From positions 12,101,975-12,165,974 of the forward strand of contig JACSVZ010000004.1 in the NCBI GenBank assembly GCA_014706295.1: a stretch of DNA of 64,000 nucleotides. The letters are read 5' to 3'. A program made the translations under genes and the position numbers. Every line of letters starts with the position of its first letter. The stretch's first letter is position 1. The stretch is from Lycocorax pyrrhopterus obiensis. Lineage: Eukaryota > Chordata > Aves > Passeriformes > Paradisaeidae. Below the pieces are notes generated by a model. The model was not told where the DNA came from. It did no database searches and was given only the letters and a program-made list of their open reading frames with translations. Below, one piece after another: positions 35,301-48,120 of the stretch.

Positions 35301-38300
35301 AAGCAATGAGATCTTCTGCCATCATTGTCACTGAGTCCTGAATAAGCAAGGGGAACAAGAGGAACCATGGACTTGCTCAGAAAACACACTGGCATTTCTG
35401 TACAGGGGAAAGAGGCTGCAGCTCTGAAAGCACTTGAGTATTTTCCATTGCAGATAAGTAGTTTTTGTTTTACTTTCTCACAACTGTCTTTCTGGGGCTT
35501 ATTTCCTTTTATGTGCTCTGCAGTTGAGAAGCTGAGTTTTGTTTTGCCTCTTTGTTATTTATGCACATTGAGATTTTTATTTAATGCAGCATCAGATAAA
35601 TTCCAGGCCAGAAAATGTGGCCTTTTAGGACACGGCACCAAACCAATGGGTGGGTGGGAATTCATTATTGCACAGAGCCACTCAGTTCATGAACTCAGTA
35701 AAAGCAAAATAATAAATCTGACTGACTGTGCACTTCCATGGTCATTAGGGGCTTGGGAAGAGGTGTTCAATGTTATGCTTTAGAGTTTAGGCTGATCTCT
35801 AACTATAAGGCATTAGGGGGAATTCAGTCTGGGGTGCAGCTACTCCATCCCTGCTTTCTTCAGGCTTGTGGTCACTCTGCAGGGGCAGCTGTTACCAGCT
35901 ACTGCCAGAGAGCAGGCACTGAACGTGACTGGCCACCTCTCCGAGTTCAAAAATAGACTATTTACTTGATACTACAGGAAAAGTCTTAGAATAAATAATA
36001 TTAAGTGCTGTGCCTTGGATTTGAGGCTCATTTTCCTTGTCTTCTCTCTTGGTTTAAGACAAGTTAAGGGGTGGACACTCCAAAAATTAGTTATTCTCAG
36101 CCCATAGTTTTGGTAAGACATTTCCAAAGCAGAGGACTTCAGCTTTGCCTATTTACAACTTGCAAGGGTTGAAAAAAAGGAACAAAATAATTTTTGATGA
36201 ACCAGAAATAACTTTTCATTTTATTTGCAGCTCAGCCACCAGTTGAAAATTGGGGTTGTTTTGTAGCTATGGGCAGTTCTGGGAGAAGAGGACACATAAG
36301 ATATGGATTCATTCTTTACAGCTTATTAGGGAATGCAGTCCACCAAAATTAATTTCTTTGTTAACAGTTATGGTGGTATAGCTTATAACCCCTTAAGGGT
36401 TCACAGGTGGCAGGTTGGTGATGAACATGTTGGAGAGCAGAAGATGTTGCTCTTCTCTGGGCCTTGGTACTCAGTTCATGAACACAGAGGACAATTGTCA
36501 TTCCTGGCAGACTCTGCCAGTCTGCTCCTCTGAGCTGATGATTGGCACCAGAAGGAGTGCTCTGCTGCCCCTCGTGAGCACCTTGGGTTGCGCCTCCTCC
36601 CTTGGCACGAGACCACTCCTGACCTGGCACAGTATCCTTTGTTCCCAAAGCCCTTCTACTGCAGGCATACAGAGCTGTTCAGTTCACAGCAGCATCTTGG
36701 TGCCAGGTGTACCTGCAATTGTGTTATCCCCTGTGCAGGCATCAGAATAAGGGTACGTGCAAGCCCTTGCCCACAAAGTGCTTTTTCATCCCTTAGAGAA
36801 ATGGTTTTGCTGTTGTCACCATGTCACAGCAGTGAGTCCTGTGAAAAGAGCCTTTGTTCCAGTTCTCGGTGTTCCTGAGTTTCTCTGTGCAAGAGTGGCA
36901 GCAGTGCCTGTGTTCTGCAAGGCTGTTGGGCTGCAGGTGATCCAGCTTTGAGGAGGATCTTGTAAAATCTGCCCCTTACACAAGTGTATCCAGACTTCTC
37001 CTTTTCTTCCTTGTGCATGCAAATGCGTTGCTTACCCTTGCAATTTAAAGAGAAGCTCCTGGTTGTGGAGCTCTTCCAGCTCTTGCCCAAGGTAAACAGT
37101 GCTGGGAGTCTTTGGACAACACTTCCATTTCATCTTGTGTTTGTCCCACTTGTGTTCCCAGTAGCTTCTGGCTGAGCTTTGTGGGTAAAAAAGGCATCAG
37201 GTGTGGCTGAAATGAACCCTGATTTCTGGAGGCAGCACGACAGCCCCCGTCTTGCTGGCTGCTGTGGCCACGTTACAGCCTGGCAGCTCCGGGCAGCGCC
37301 TGCAGCTCTCTCACACCTGTCCTTCTGCAGCAAGCACCACTCCACCCTTTTCTCTCCTCTCTGCAATGGCAGGAGCAGCCTGGCTACCACCCTGCTCCAG
37401 GCCACCCTTCTTTAAGATGCCCTGTACGGCTGAGATGAGGTCCAGAGGTGATCATGGTGCCTCACTCTGTCCAAGTTCATCTTTTCTTTGCTCACCCCAC
37501 GTAAAGCAGGTTGTGGAGTCACGTGACAACGTTCCTTCTGTGCTGCAGGGAACTTCTGGATCTGACTTGCCGCCTTGCCAACACCCTGAAGAAATATGGG
37601 ATCCAGAAAGGGGACAGGGTGGCCATCTATATGTCTGTGTCCCCCTTGTCGGTGGCAGCCATGCTGGCTTGTGCCAGGATCGGTGCTGTTCACACCGTGG
37701 TCTTCGCTGGATTCAGCGCTGAGTCCTTGGCTGGGAGAATCCTGGACTGTGAGTAGATGCAGACTGGGGAACAAACGCCTCTGTGGCAGTGCTCCAAGGC
37801 ATATCCCCACCCTGTGTTTTCCTGGCAGAAAGAGTTTTCTTGGTTCATTCTCACCTAGCAGGACAGTTCACTCTTCCCTGCAGTGAGGAGCCTTTTCCTG
37901 AGTGACATATGCAGTGTCCTCTGGCCTTAGAATACTTAATAAATTGCTTAACATTCAGTGTGCACCAGGTTATTGCTTGAGAGCAGTGAAGCTGGAAGGA
38001 AAACCAGAGCTTAGGGATAGGGCCTGATTTGTTCTTTTGCAGTATAATTGCAATGTTTCTTTGATACTCTTGCACAGTACTAATTCTGCATTCTCAACTG
38101 TGATGCTGTGATTTATGTGTAGTACTGGAAGTGCTGGCAGCCTGCCCCTGCTCTGTGAGACCTTGTACCGGCAGACAGAGCTTTTCTCAGCCCCAAAGTA
38201 CTTACTTGTATAGTGTGGTTAGGTAAAAAGTGATGCTAAAAATAGCAGCAGAAGAGAGAAATAGCCAGTGGCTCATGTCCTAGCAGTCACATCCATTTCT

Positions 38301-41300
38301 TTGTGGCTAGTGTGAGGCAGTAAGTCTTACAGAAATTTTCATGGTTTTTTTTTTCTTTTTCGTGGAATTAATCTGCAGAGAGCAAGTACATGGTTTAGTT
38401 ATTCCTCACACAGGGAACTGGGAAGAAGCTGTTCTCCATGTCAGCTTTGCAAGGCAGGGATGGATGATTTAATTGCAGTGAGTGACATTTAGGCTGGGTG
38501 TTGGGAAGGACTTCCTCATGTTTGTGATAGGCATTGGAGTGGACTGCTGGGGAAAGAGTAGAGTAGATGCCATTGGAGTGTTTTAGGAAGATTGAAGGGA
38601 TAGCTGTCAGAAGTGGTTTAGCTGAAGTGGACCCTGCCTTGAGGTGGGGGAGATAAACAACCTGTGGAGGTCCCAACTACCCTTAACCTGTGTGTGTCTC
38701 AAGTTTTAAAGTGTTTTCATCAGTGACACTGACTGATTTTGATTGACAGCAGTTCTGAGTATTTGTCACACGTGTTGTCCTATACATCACCCCCAAAGTA
38801 ATGAAAGTTGAGTGTGCATACTGGCCTGGAAGACAGGCTGGCATGTCTGCTAATTCTTTCTCTTTTTTAGCTGGATGCAAAGCAGTTATCACATACAACC
38901 AGGGAGTCAGGGGAGGACGAGTCATAGAGCTGAAGACAACTGTGGATGAAGCCGTGAAGAACTGTCCAAGCATCAAACACGTGTTTGTGGCTCAGAGGAC
39001 AGATAACAAAGTCCAGATGGGTGACCGTGATATTCCCCTTGAAGAGGTATGTTGTTGCTGGATAACTCCTTTTAGGTCTGAGTGTTGGCTAGGATAATCT
39101 TTCTCTCCATATGTGCCATTGGGACCTGAATTCTGCTCCTTACAGCATCTGGATCTTCACCCTCAAATGGACTGCCTGTATTTACAGTCTGCTAGGATCA
39201 TGAGTCGGAGCAGCTGAATCTATGTCTGGTTTTTCTCAGTATGGACAGGGGTTATGCTGCTCCATTTGAGTAGTCTTGCAAACAGTGCTGAGATTTAGGA
39301 AGTGTTTCCTGAGACCCAGAGGTCACTGAGACCATTGTGGCTATTGTTATGTTACTGTGTTCAGACACTGTGTTATGGATTGCACAGCACTCAGACTGGA
39401 CACTGTTGAAAGGCAGTGCAGAAGTGATGAAGTTCCTGGAGAGGCTTCATCCAGCCCGTGAACAGCATTGTGGTTGCCCCATGGTGGGAGAACAGTGATG
39501 GCTTGGGAATATTTAGAGCCTGTGCTTCCTGGGGAAGAAAACAGCCATTGTTTTTATGTGTTTAGCTGGCATACTTGGGACTCCAGACTAATGCAGAAGT
39601 AGTTTTATCAGTTTGCTGGCTGTAGTAAACAGAAACTCCTCATGCTAATAATGCCTGGAAAAAGCTAATCTGCTGGCAAGATAATTGCTCAAGAATCTCT
39701 GTGCTGGTCACACGAGATAGGAGGAAGTACCTAGAGTAAGTTAAACAGAGAAGACAGGTTTTATTCAGAAATTGTCTTACTCCACAAAGGATGTTGTGAT
39801 TATTTTCCTTAGTCTGCAAACAGCCCGAGGTGCTTTAGTGATCCAAGAGCTGAGCTCATCCCACTGTCAGTTGTAGGGTCTGAAACAGAACAAGAATTAA
39901 CTAGTTAATGGTGTTAACTGTCCTTACTGGTCTTTACAGCAGCTGTACTTTCCAGCTCTTGTGCCATGGCTTACTGCAAAATTTAAGCTCGTGTTGTAAT
40001 GGAGCATATGAGGATTCCATCTTTGTTTCAAAAACTGGCAAGTCAGCCTGAATTGGCAGTGCTGAAATGTCATGAGAAATACCTGAGATGAGCAGCAGTG
40101 CTGTAACTCAGAGGCTGAGAATTACACCAGACTTTGTGAACTCTTCATATTTTATTAGGCTTTGTTTGTCAGACACTTCTAAACAACTGGACCTACTGAT
40201 GGTAGTGTTCACTTGTAAATACAGTGTGTTTACAGTGTATACTCACAAAAAGGCAGTACCAAGAAATTCCTCCAAGGAGCTGCCTAATAACTCTTGCAAG
40301 GAATCATTATTCATCAAGACACTACAGAGCTCGAGAGAAGCTCTGACCTAGCAGGACATTGCATCCTTCCCTCCTGTGGTTCTGACTGTAGGGGTGAGGA
40401 GAGGATCTCACCCAGCTGGCCAAACAGGGGAGTATGAAGAGAGTGACAGAGGCAGGAGAGTAAAGCACTCTTCTTCTCCTGGGTAGAAGAAATTAGAATT
40501 TGAGGATCAAATGGACAGGACAGTCATCCATTGCTGGGGCCAGGGAAAGGAGATGAACACACAGTTTAACTGTAGCACTACAGTTTTTAGAGGGAAAGGA
40601 AGGTACTAAGCAGTACCCAGTCAGCCTTGCTGCTGTTGTCAAGTGTTTGCAGTCACATTTTGGATTTCTACCAGCAGCTTGCATAGGCTTCAAATATAAA
40701 CAGCTATGACTTACCATTTTTTTCCTGAAATGTTATTTTATCTGGCCAGTTCTCCTTGACTTCTCTGCTCAGCAGAGGTACTGGTGGAAAGGTTAGATGC
40801 TATGCACCCTCAGGAACCTTTCCACTAGGTGAGCCCAAAGTAGCTATGATAAATCCATGGACGTTTATGAGGGGCAACAGCAATGGTGGCTCTCGTCTCT
40901 GGACACTGTTGCCATGCTTACAGAGGGAGTGGTGGTTGGCTCCATATAGCCAAAGTCTTTCTGTCATTGCCACCATTTCTTTCTTAGGAGATGACCAAGG
41001 CAGATTCTGTCTGCACTCCAGAGAGCATGGACAGTGAAGACGTGCTCTTCATGCTGTATACCTCGGGCAGCACTGGGAAACCCAAAGGGATTGTTCACAC
41101 CCAGGCTGGATACCTGCTGTACGCTGCTCTCACACACAAGGTAACTCAGCTGCCTCCTCTGGGAAAGGTTCACTTACCTTCCAGCAGTGCTAACAAGAGA
41201 GACCTGGATCAGGGAGGAGTGCTGTATTCTCTGCCCAGTTGGCTTATTGGTTGTAAACAAGCTGGAAAATGCCTGAACTGTGGAATTAATCTTCAGGGTT

Positions 41301-44300
41301 TGTTCTGAGGAATATGATACTATGCAAACCTGAACCTAGAGTTATGAAAGCAAGGAAATGGCAGTGCTGCTCTTGCATTTAAAATGTGCCAATGCTGGCT
41401 GCCCAGAATTTGCAGCTGAGGAGATTCTGGTAAGTATCTTACTGGCATTGGTAATGTGGATATTATTGTAGTATTTTGCATTGGGATGTTGGACTTTTTT
41501 ATTTCAGAGAGGATCTGGACTCTTAAAACAGCCTCTTTGCATAGTACTTTTTGTGTGAAGAAAAAAAATTTTATTTCTCTTCTTGTGGTTGCACCTCTGT
41601 TCTGCTTTTCTGGGTGATCAAGAGAAAATGTTTTAACCTCCTTTCTCTTGAAAATGGAAAGAGTCAAGGCACTGCTTCTTGAATCTTCTGGTCTGAGCTA
41701 TGCATATTAAAAGGTAACAGTGAAATGAGGAGAGGACTGTGGTGAAAGATCTCCACCTGGCTTTAGTGGTATCACCCTGTTTGTAATCACATACAATTCA
41801 TGTGAAGGTTTTCTTTCTTTAGGCTGACATGGTCGAATTTTTAGAAGATTTGAATGTTCAATTGTCAGACTTGTCTGCATGAAGGGCATTTGTTACGTCA
41901 GCTTTTCTAAGTGACAGCATAAACTCCAAGGCATCTCTTTCTTAGTCCACAAGGTAGATCTGCACCCTGGTGCATTTTCTCCACCTACAGAGTGCATGAG
42001 AGGGAAAGGCACTTGGAAAAGTAAGGCGAGAATTGTCTTTTCTAGGTAGAGGGATTAGCTGGCCTGTGTGATTTCTGTGGTCTTTGCACATTCACATGGG
42101 ACATCCTTGTCACACACTCATAGGGTTTTTTTTAGTTCTGATCCATAAACCTGACTCCTTATGAGTCAGGACCTCTTCACCATATGGTAGAGGAGTTAGA
42201 TTTACAGTGGGAAGCATTTTCCATATCCAAGACAAGGAGTTCTCCAAAATTTTTATCTTGAATTTGATGAGCAAGGAGAGGGTAGTGTCTGGAAAGCGAT
42301 GCACTCACATAGAGAAGCTGAGCAGCTAAGAATATTTCTCAGGAGATGTTTTATGGGCACCTATCAGTTCCTCCAGATCTCTCATGGAAATCTGTTGATA
42401 CTGGTGAAGGGTCTGAGACTCTGTGGTCTGCAGTTTCCCTGCGACTCAGAATCAGCTGTCCCATGTGAACCACCTGGAGCAGGCGACCTTAGGTATCTAA
42501 GGCTCTGAGCTTTGGTTGTAGCTTTGTTGCTCCAGCTGAGCAGCTGCTGGTACAGCCGTGCTTCCTGTATGTTTGCAAGCGTGCCAGGAGCCTGGGGGCC
42601 CTGGTGCTGGTCCCTCTGACTCACTTCCTCACCTCGGGCTGGTCTTTGTGTGGCCGTGTCCCACACGCCTGGCTCCACTTGCCTCGTGCTCTCCTGCTCC
42701 CATCTGGATGCCCAGTCCAGCACCTTTCCTTTGAGCACCTGCCAACAGGAAATCAGCTGGCCTTACGTTTATCTTTGCAGTATGTGTTTGACTACCAGCA
42801 AGGCGATGTTTTTGGCTGTGTGGCCGACATTGGCTGGATCACAGGACATAGCTATGTTGTGTATGGACCACTCTGCAATGGAGCCACCTCTGTCCTGTTT
42901 GAAAGCACTCCGGTGTACCCTGACCCAGGTGAGGAAGTGGTGGGAAAAGGTTTGGCTAGTCATGGCAATGTGGCAGAAGAGGTTTAGAAACCTGTCCAGC
43001 GTGACCTGCCTGCTCAGGAGAGGTAAGCTCCATTGCTTTGGAACATGTGTATACAACACTCAGGAACATCTGTGAATCCGGGGTAGGAAAAAAAGAGCTG
43101 TCATTGCTTTTGCTCCGTGCTCACAGTAGTAGCAGCTCCAGCTTTGGCTGTTAACCTTTCAGCTGAGTGTTTGCAGCAGTACGTCAGTGCTGGAAGGGTA
43201 AAAAGCCAGTGTGTGATTTTGCAGGTCGTTACTGGGAAGTGGTGCAAAGGTTGAAAATTAATCAGTTTTATGGAGCACCTACGGCGATACGCCTGCTGCT
43301 GAATTATGGAGAAGAGTGGGTGAAGAAATATGACAGATCTTCCTTGAAGGTTTTGGGTTCAGGTAAGGGGCATGAAATCTTCATCTGAAAAAGATACGGG
43401 GTTCTAACTGGTGAAATGAAGATGCCAGAGGAGCTCAGCTGACCACATGGGATGTGGTTAGAAAAAAGATGATAAAGCAGGCTCTGTGTCTGGCTTTTCA
43501 AATATTTTCTCAGCAGAAGAGGCAACAAAATGACATTTTGGGTCCATTGAACTTTTATGTGATTGCCTGTTTCCTAGCTTATTTTGCAGGATCACATTCT
43601 TGGCTAAAAAGATTTATCTAATGGTAAAGGGCATCACTTTGTATTTTACTGGCATAGGTGACCCAAGCAGCGTTTTCCTGCATTATTTTCTGTTCTGGAG
43701 GTTCTTACTACATGACCTGCATTGATTAGTTACTTTCAGTGATATTCATTGCTTGCCTTTTGGTCCTTCTGGAAGAAGTCAGTCCTCAGTTACATGAGTG
43801 CATCGCAGTCCTTTGTGCATCACAGCAAACGTGCTGGAAGCATTCTGCCTGGAAATCATGTGTTCAGCTTGTTGTGCACCAAGAGGGAGCATGAACTGCC
43901 TGCAGTCTCCTGGCTCTCAGGTTGTTTTCTTTCTTGTTTTGGTCTAGTGGGAGAGCCCATCAACAAGGAAGCTTGGCAGTGGTTCTACCAGGTGGTAGGA
44001 GAAGGGCGCTGTACCCTCGTGGACACGTGGTGGCAGACAGGTAAGAGGCAGCTTTGTGGGGCATGGGGGACCCTGACCATTGACAGGTTGCTGGTGGGGA
44101 AAGAGGGATTAACACATTTCAGTTTGATCCAACAAGTCTGTCAAAAAAACCCTCCTGGCATTTGGATCAGCTTTGGAAAGTCACTGGGGAGTTTCTGCAC
44201 ATAACAGCAATGTAACAACATGTAAAAGCAATAGCAATGTTGGGTTTTTTGTTTTCCTCTAAATGTTCTTTGATATTTTGAGTGCCGGTAAATGCCAATT

Positions 44301-47300
44301 GCTGCTAGAAATATGAGGCAGGGATTGAATTTCTGGGCAAAGCTGGCAATAGTAAGCTTGAATTGCAAAACTCGTTTTCAGTTTATCCAGCCGTACTGAC
44401 CTTGTTATGGTCTTGTCATGCAAAAGCACTGAAAGCACCACATAGCCACAGTCTGTACTTAAGTGGGCTTTGTTTTCCTCCTGGCAATGGTCAGAGGAGG
44501 ATGGAAAACTAAGCTCTGTAGTCCAAGGGACCTTGTGCAACTGCTCTGGCAGATTGGAAAGGACAGAGTGGAACCTTGCTGGCTGTCCATCAGGTGGCTG
44601 GAGGACAGTGGCTGTCACCCAGCAGGGCTGCTGGGGAGCACCTTCTCCCATGATTGAATTGATATTCCGTAGTTGCTTTGGCCCTGGGCCTTTGATGCCT
44701 CAAAAAGGATGCACTTGTGTATTGGCAACATGCTTGGCCCAGCTGTGTGCATCAGTAAGGCTTGTTTGCCGTGTACGGGCTGCTGGACACGGTGACTGGC
44801 TGCCACAGATCCCAGTCCAGCTGGAGCAGAGCTGGCCTCTGCCTCCTGGCCTCCCTGGCCAGCAGCAGGGAGAGGCCACATGCTGTACCCAGACTGGGTT
44901 TGTGCTGCTTGGTGGGGCCCTCTGCTCGAAGGAGTCCTGCAGCTCCTTCCTGGCTCCTTCCTGGCTCCTTCCTCAGCACCCAGTCTTCTCTTTTCTGGGC
45001 ACCAACACTCAGGAGTTGCTAAAGGTGCCTTGCAATATGTCCTTCTGAAGTCGTAAGATCCAGTTTGCCATGGAGACAGGAGCACAGCTGCTGGCATTCT
45101 GCCTCTGCTGAAAAATAGTCTTTAACTGCCATTGAGCAGAATATTCATTCCCTTTCCAGTCAAGCTGCTCCTGATTTCGTCCTTATTCCTGCTAGCAGGC
45201 TCTCTGTCTCAGTGTGATGAATTTTCTTCTGGCACACAACCAAGTTCCATTTAATCCAGACCAGACTTGCAGGCTCTTTTTTTATTTTCAGATTTGAAAT
45301 AAAACCACCTCAGAATTCAGAGCAGCAATGTTAACTGCTATCTACTTCAACTACTGATCTCTTAAATCTTCTGGGTTCCTACAAGCTGAGCAGAAGGAAA
45401 GATGACTGGCTAGGTCTTTCCTCATCATATGCTTTCCTCCTCTCTGCTCTGAAAGAAGGCACCATGGAGGAACAGTTGATTGCTGCACACTGACATAATT
45501 GAGAAGAATCCAGTTTTGCCCTAACATTTTTTGGTTTGTTTGTTAACCGGTGCATGCAGTGTTCATGCTGTGTTGTCTATTTCCACCAAAGTGCAGGGTT
45601 AGATCTTGTATTAAACTGCATTTCTCCTGGGATTTTGGAGCAACAACTGTCAGGTGAGACGTAAAAAAGCATTCACTGGACAGTCTGCTAGTGCAGAGTG
45701 CTTGGTCTTACCTTGAACCAGGCATAGTTTTGCAGGTAAACAGTTACCAGCTCCTGAAAGCATAATATAATGATAAATATTCATGACATTGATTTTAGTA
45801 GAAAGTGGAATCAGTCTTTTTCCACAGTTGCTGCTTTAATAAAGAGGAAGCCAAATTAATCTTGGAAAGATTATATATGCCATTTGAATGTAAAAGGAGC
45901 GTGGGAAGAGATCACAGGAACAATGTGATGGATGCTGGCTGTGGTCCTGCAGTGTCACCTTTCCTATACAATTTCAGTATGGCTGGTTAATTGTGCTGCT
46001 GTGTGCGGTGTCCTCCACGGGACACTGCTCTCTGAAGCAGCAACCTGTTGCCAGCTAATAAAGCCTGGCAGGCATCAGCAAATGGTGATTTAAGAATCTA
46101 CTTTAAAGTTTTTGGATGAGGCAAATGAGTGAGAGAGCAATTATGAGAAGCAATTTAAATAGTGTGGTGTGTGCAGATGAAAAATTCCTATGGCTCTTGC
46201 TGTTGAGACACCAGGTTGTGATTGACAGTAACAGAATCAAAGCTGTGTTTGAGTTTTAGGTGTAGTTCTTCACAATGCAGAAGAGACACTAGGTATTTTC
46301 ACTTTTGTCTCTGATTTCACAAAAAAAAAGAACAGCCAGGAACAGAAACTGGTTTTGAAAGACATCTCTGAACAGACCCTGGAAGCTTTTGTTGTTGGCA
46401 TCATCTCACATCGATTTAGACTGGCCCGGTGCTTCTGAAACAGATTCCCCCCAAAGCAGGGACTCCAATCTGTCTGTGGTGACAGAGAGCACTTGCTCTA
46501 CTCTGCTGCCAGATGGGATCTCTGCATGGCAGAGGGGAGCCTGGTTCAAAGCACCCATCCCCTGCTCAGACTCTGCTGTCCTTGCCCAAAGCCTGGGTTT
46601 GACAGCGTGGGCGCAGGTAATATGGAAGCACAGCTTTTCTCTGCCAGCTCTGCCTCTGAAGAGAAAGGCTTCATAAGGGCAGGGTGGAGCCTAGAAGTTT
46701 TGCTTGATGTCATCTGTCAGGGGCTAAAATTGATACTTCTAAACCAATTTATAATAGGTCTTCAGCATGCAAATAATTTTTAAGGCACCCGTGCTGCCAT
46801 GCAGCTCCCTCAGGAGTGAGACTTCGTGTGCAGCTGGCTGCAGGACGTGTAAGATGTGGCAAACACCATGTTGAAACACAGCTCTCAGTGCTGTATTCAG
46901 AACGAGTACTAGTTTAGGAAGAGCAACCTTCAGTTTAATCATAGTCTCTGTTCTGATGCAGATTTTGTCTGTGCAAATAGAGAACAGCAGGTGTCTGGGG
47001 TGGTTTTTCCTGAAAAAATTCAAGCTCCCCTTTTCAAAATTAACAGAAACATGAAGTGAATTTATGCCCATCAATTAAACGGGAAATACTTCTATGTGTA
47101 AGCCACATGTGAAACCATTTGCTACAGATCTAAAGCTCAGAGGCCATCAAAGACCCTTTTTTGTAGCTGGATGCAAGTTCAGGGTCAAATTCAGCCTTTC
47201 CAACTCCTGGTTTCAGTTTTCACAATCTCAGCAAAGCCAGTAGAGGAATGCACTCTTCATATGGCAGAGCATATCTTTATTTATAGAGCTGTATTTTTAA

Positions 47301-48089
47301 AGGCCTTATTCTCCTTTGTTTTTGTTTCTCTCTTGTGTTTCTGAATTAGATTTAGAATACAAAAGACCTCATTAAGGTTGGAGTCTGATTTAATGTTCAT
47401 CCCAGCAGGAATGAAAAAGGATGATTAAAAGGTTCAATTTTGACTAGAAGATAAGCTCAACCTGCCTGTAAGGGGTGGGTTAATCTCATACTCTGTAATA
47501 ACAGTAATTCAGACTCCCAAAGTGCTTTTCCTGCTAACCTTAGACAGCTGTAGAAACACTAGTGGGAGATAAATCCCCAGACATGCTTATGCTTTCCCTG
47601 TAAAATCGCTTCTGCGGTAGGAAATGGGGCTGCTCAGTACTGCCCATGCCAGGCCTGGGCTGCTTTCTGATGTCTGTGCTTCTTGGTCCTGCAGAAGCCA
47701 TTCCCAGGGGCTCTTTCTTGCAAGGTGGCTTCACTGTTTTCTTCTTGACCTAAGAACAGCTGGAATTTGCTTTCATCCAGCATTGGATGGACTACCTGTA
47801 TCTTGGTTTTTGTTTTTCTTCCAGAAACTGGTGGCATCTGCATTGCCCCGCGGCCCTCAGAGGAGAAAGCTGAGATCATTCCAGCTATGGCTATGAGACC
47901 TTTCTTTGGGATTGTGCCTGTGCTGATGGATGAGAATGTGAGTTAGAGCTGTGCTGGGTGCCCAAACGAGAAGCTGGTGTGTGTTTCTGCTTTAATCACC
48001 TTTTGGACAGCAAAGGAACAGGATCCAGAAGGATGCTTGTTTCTCCATTAAAATGGTAGAATAGATTAGCAATTTATATATACATACAT

Positions 48090-48120
<31 letters not shown>

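Larger units (their letters stand above)
29325..37548 (+). other. ACSS1: ACSS1 intron 2
   Basis: About 8.2 kb, the longest intron. It holds a short 31-bp-period tandem duplication near 29782-29835 and a possible LTR fragment at 33830-34110. Several open frames of 100-150 codons occur on both strands without family signatures or splice context, so none is called. Confidence 0.85.

Noticed and set aside
36052..36066. 15-bp match (GGTTTAAGACAAGTT) to the solo LTR end
   Set aside because: The flanking bases do not continue the similarity, so it is too short to call an LTR fragment.
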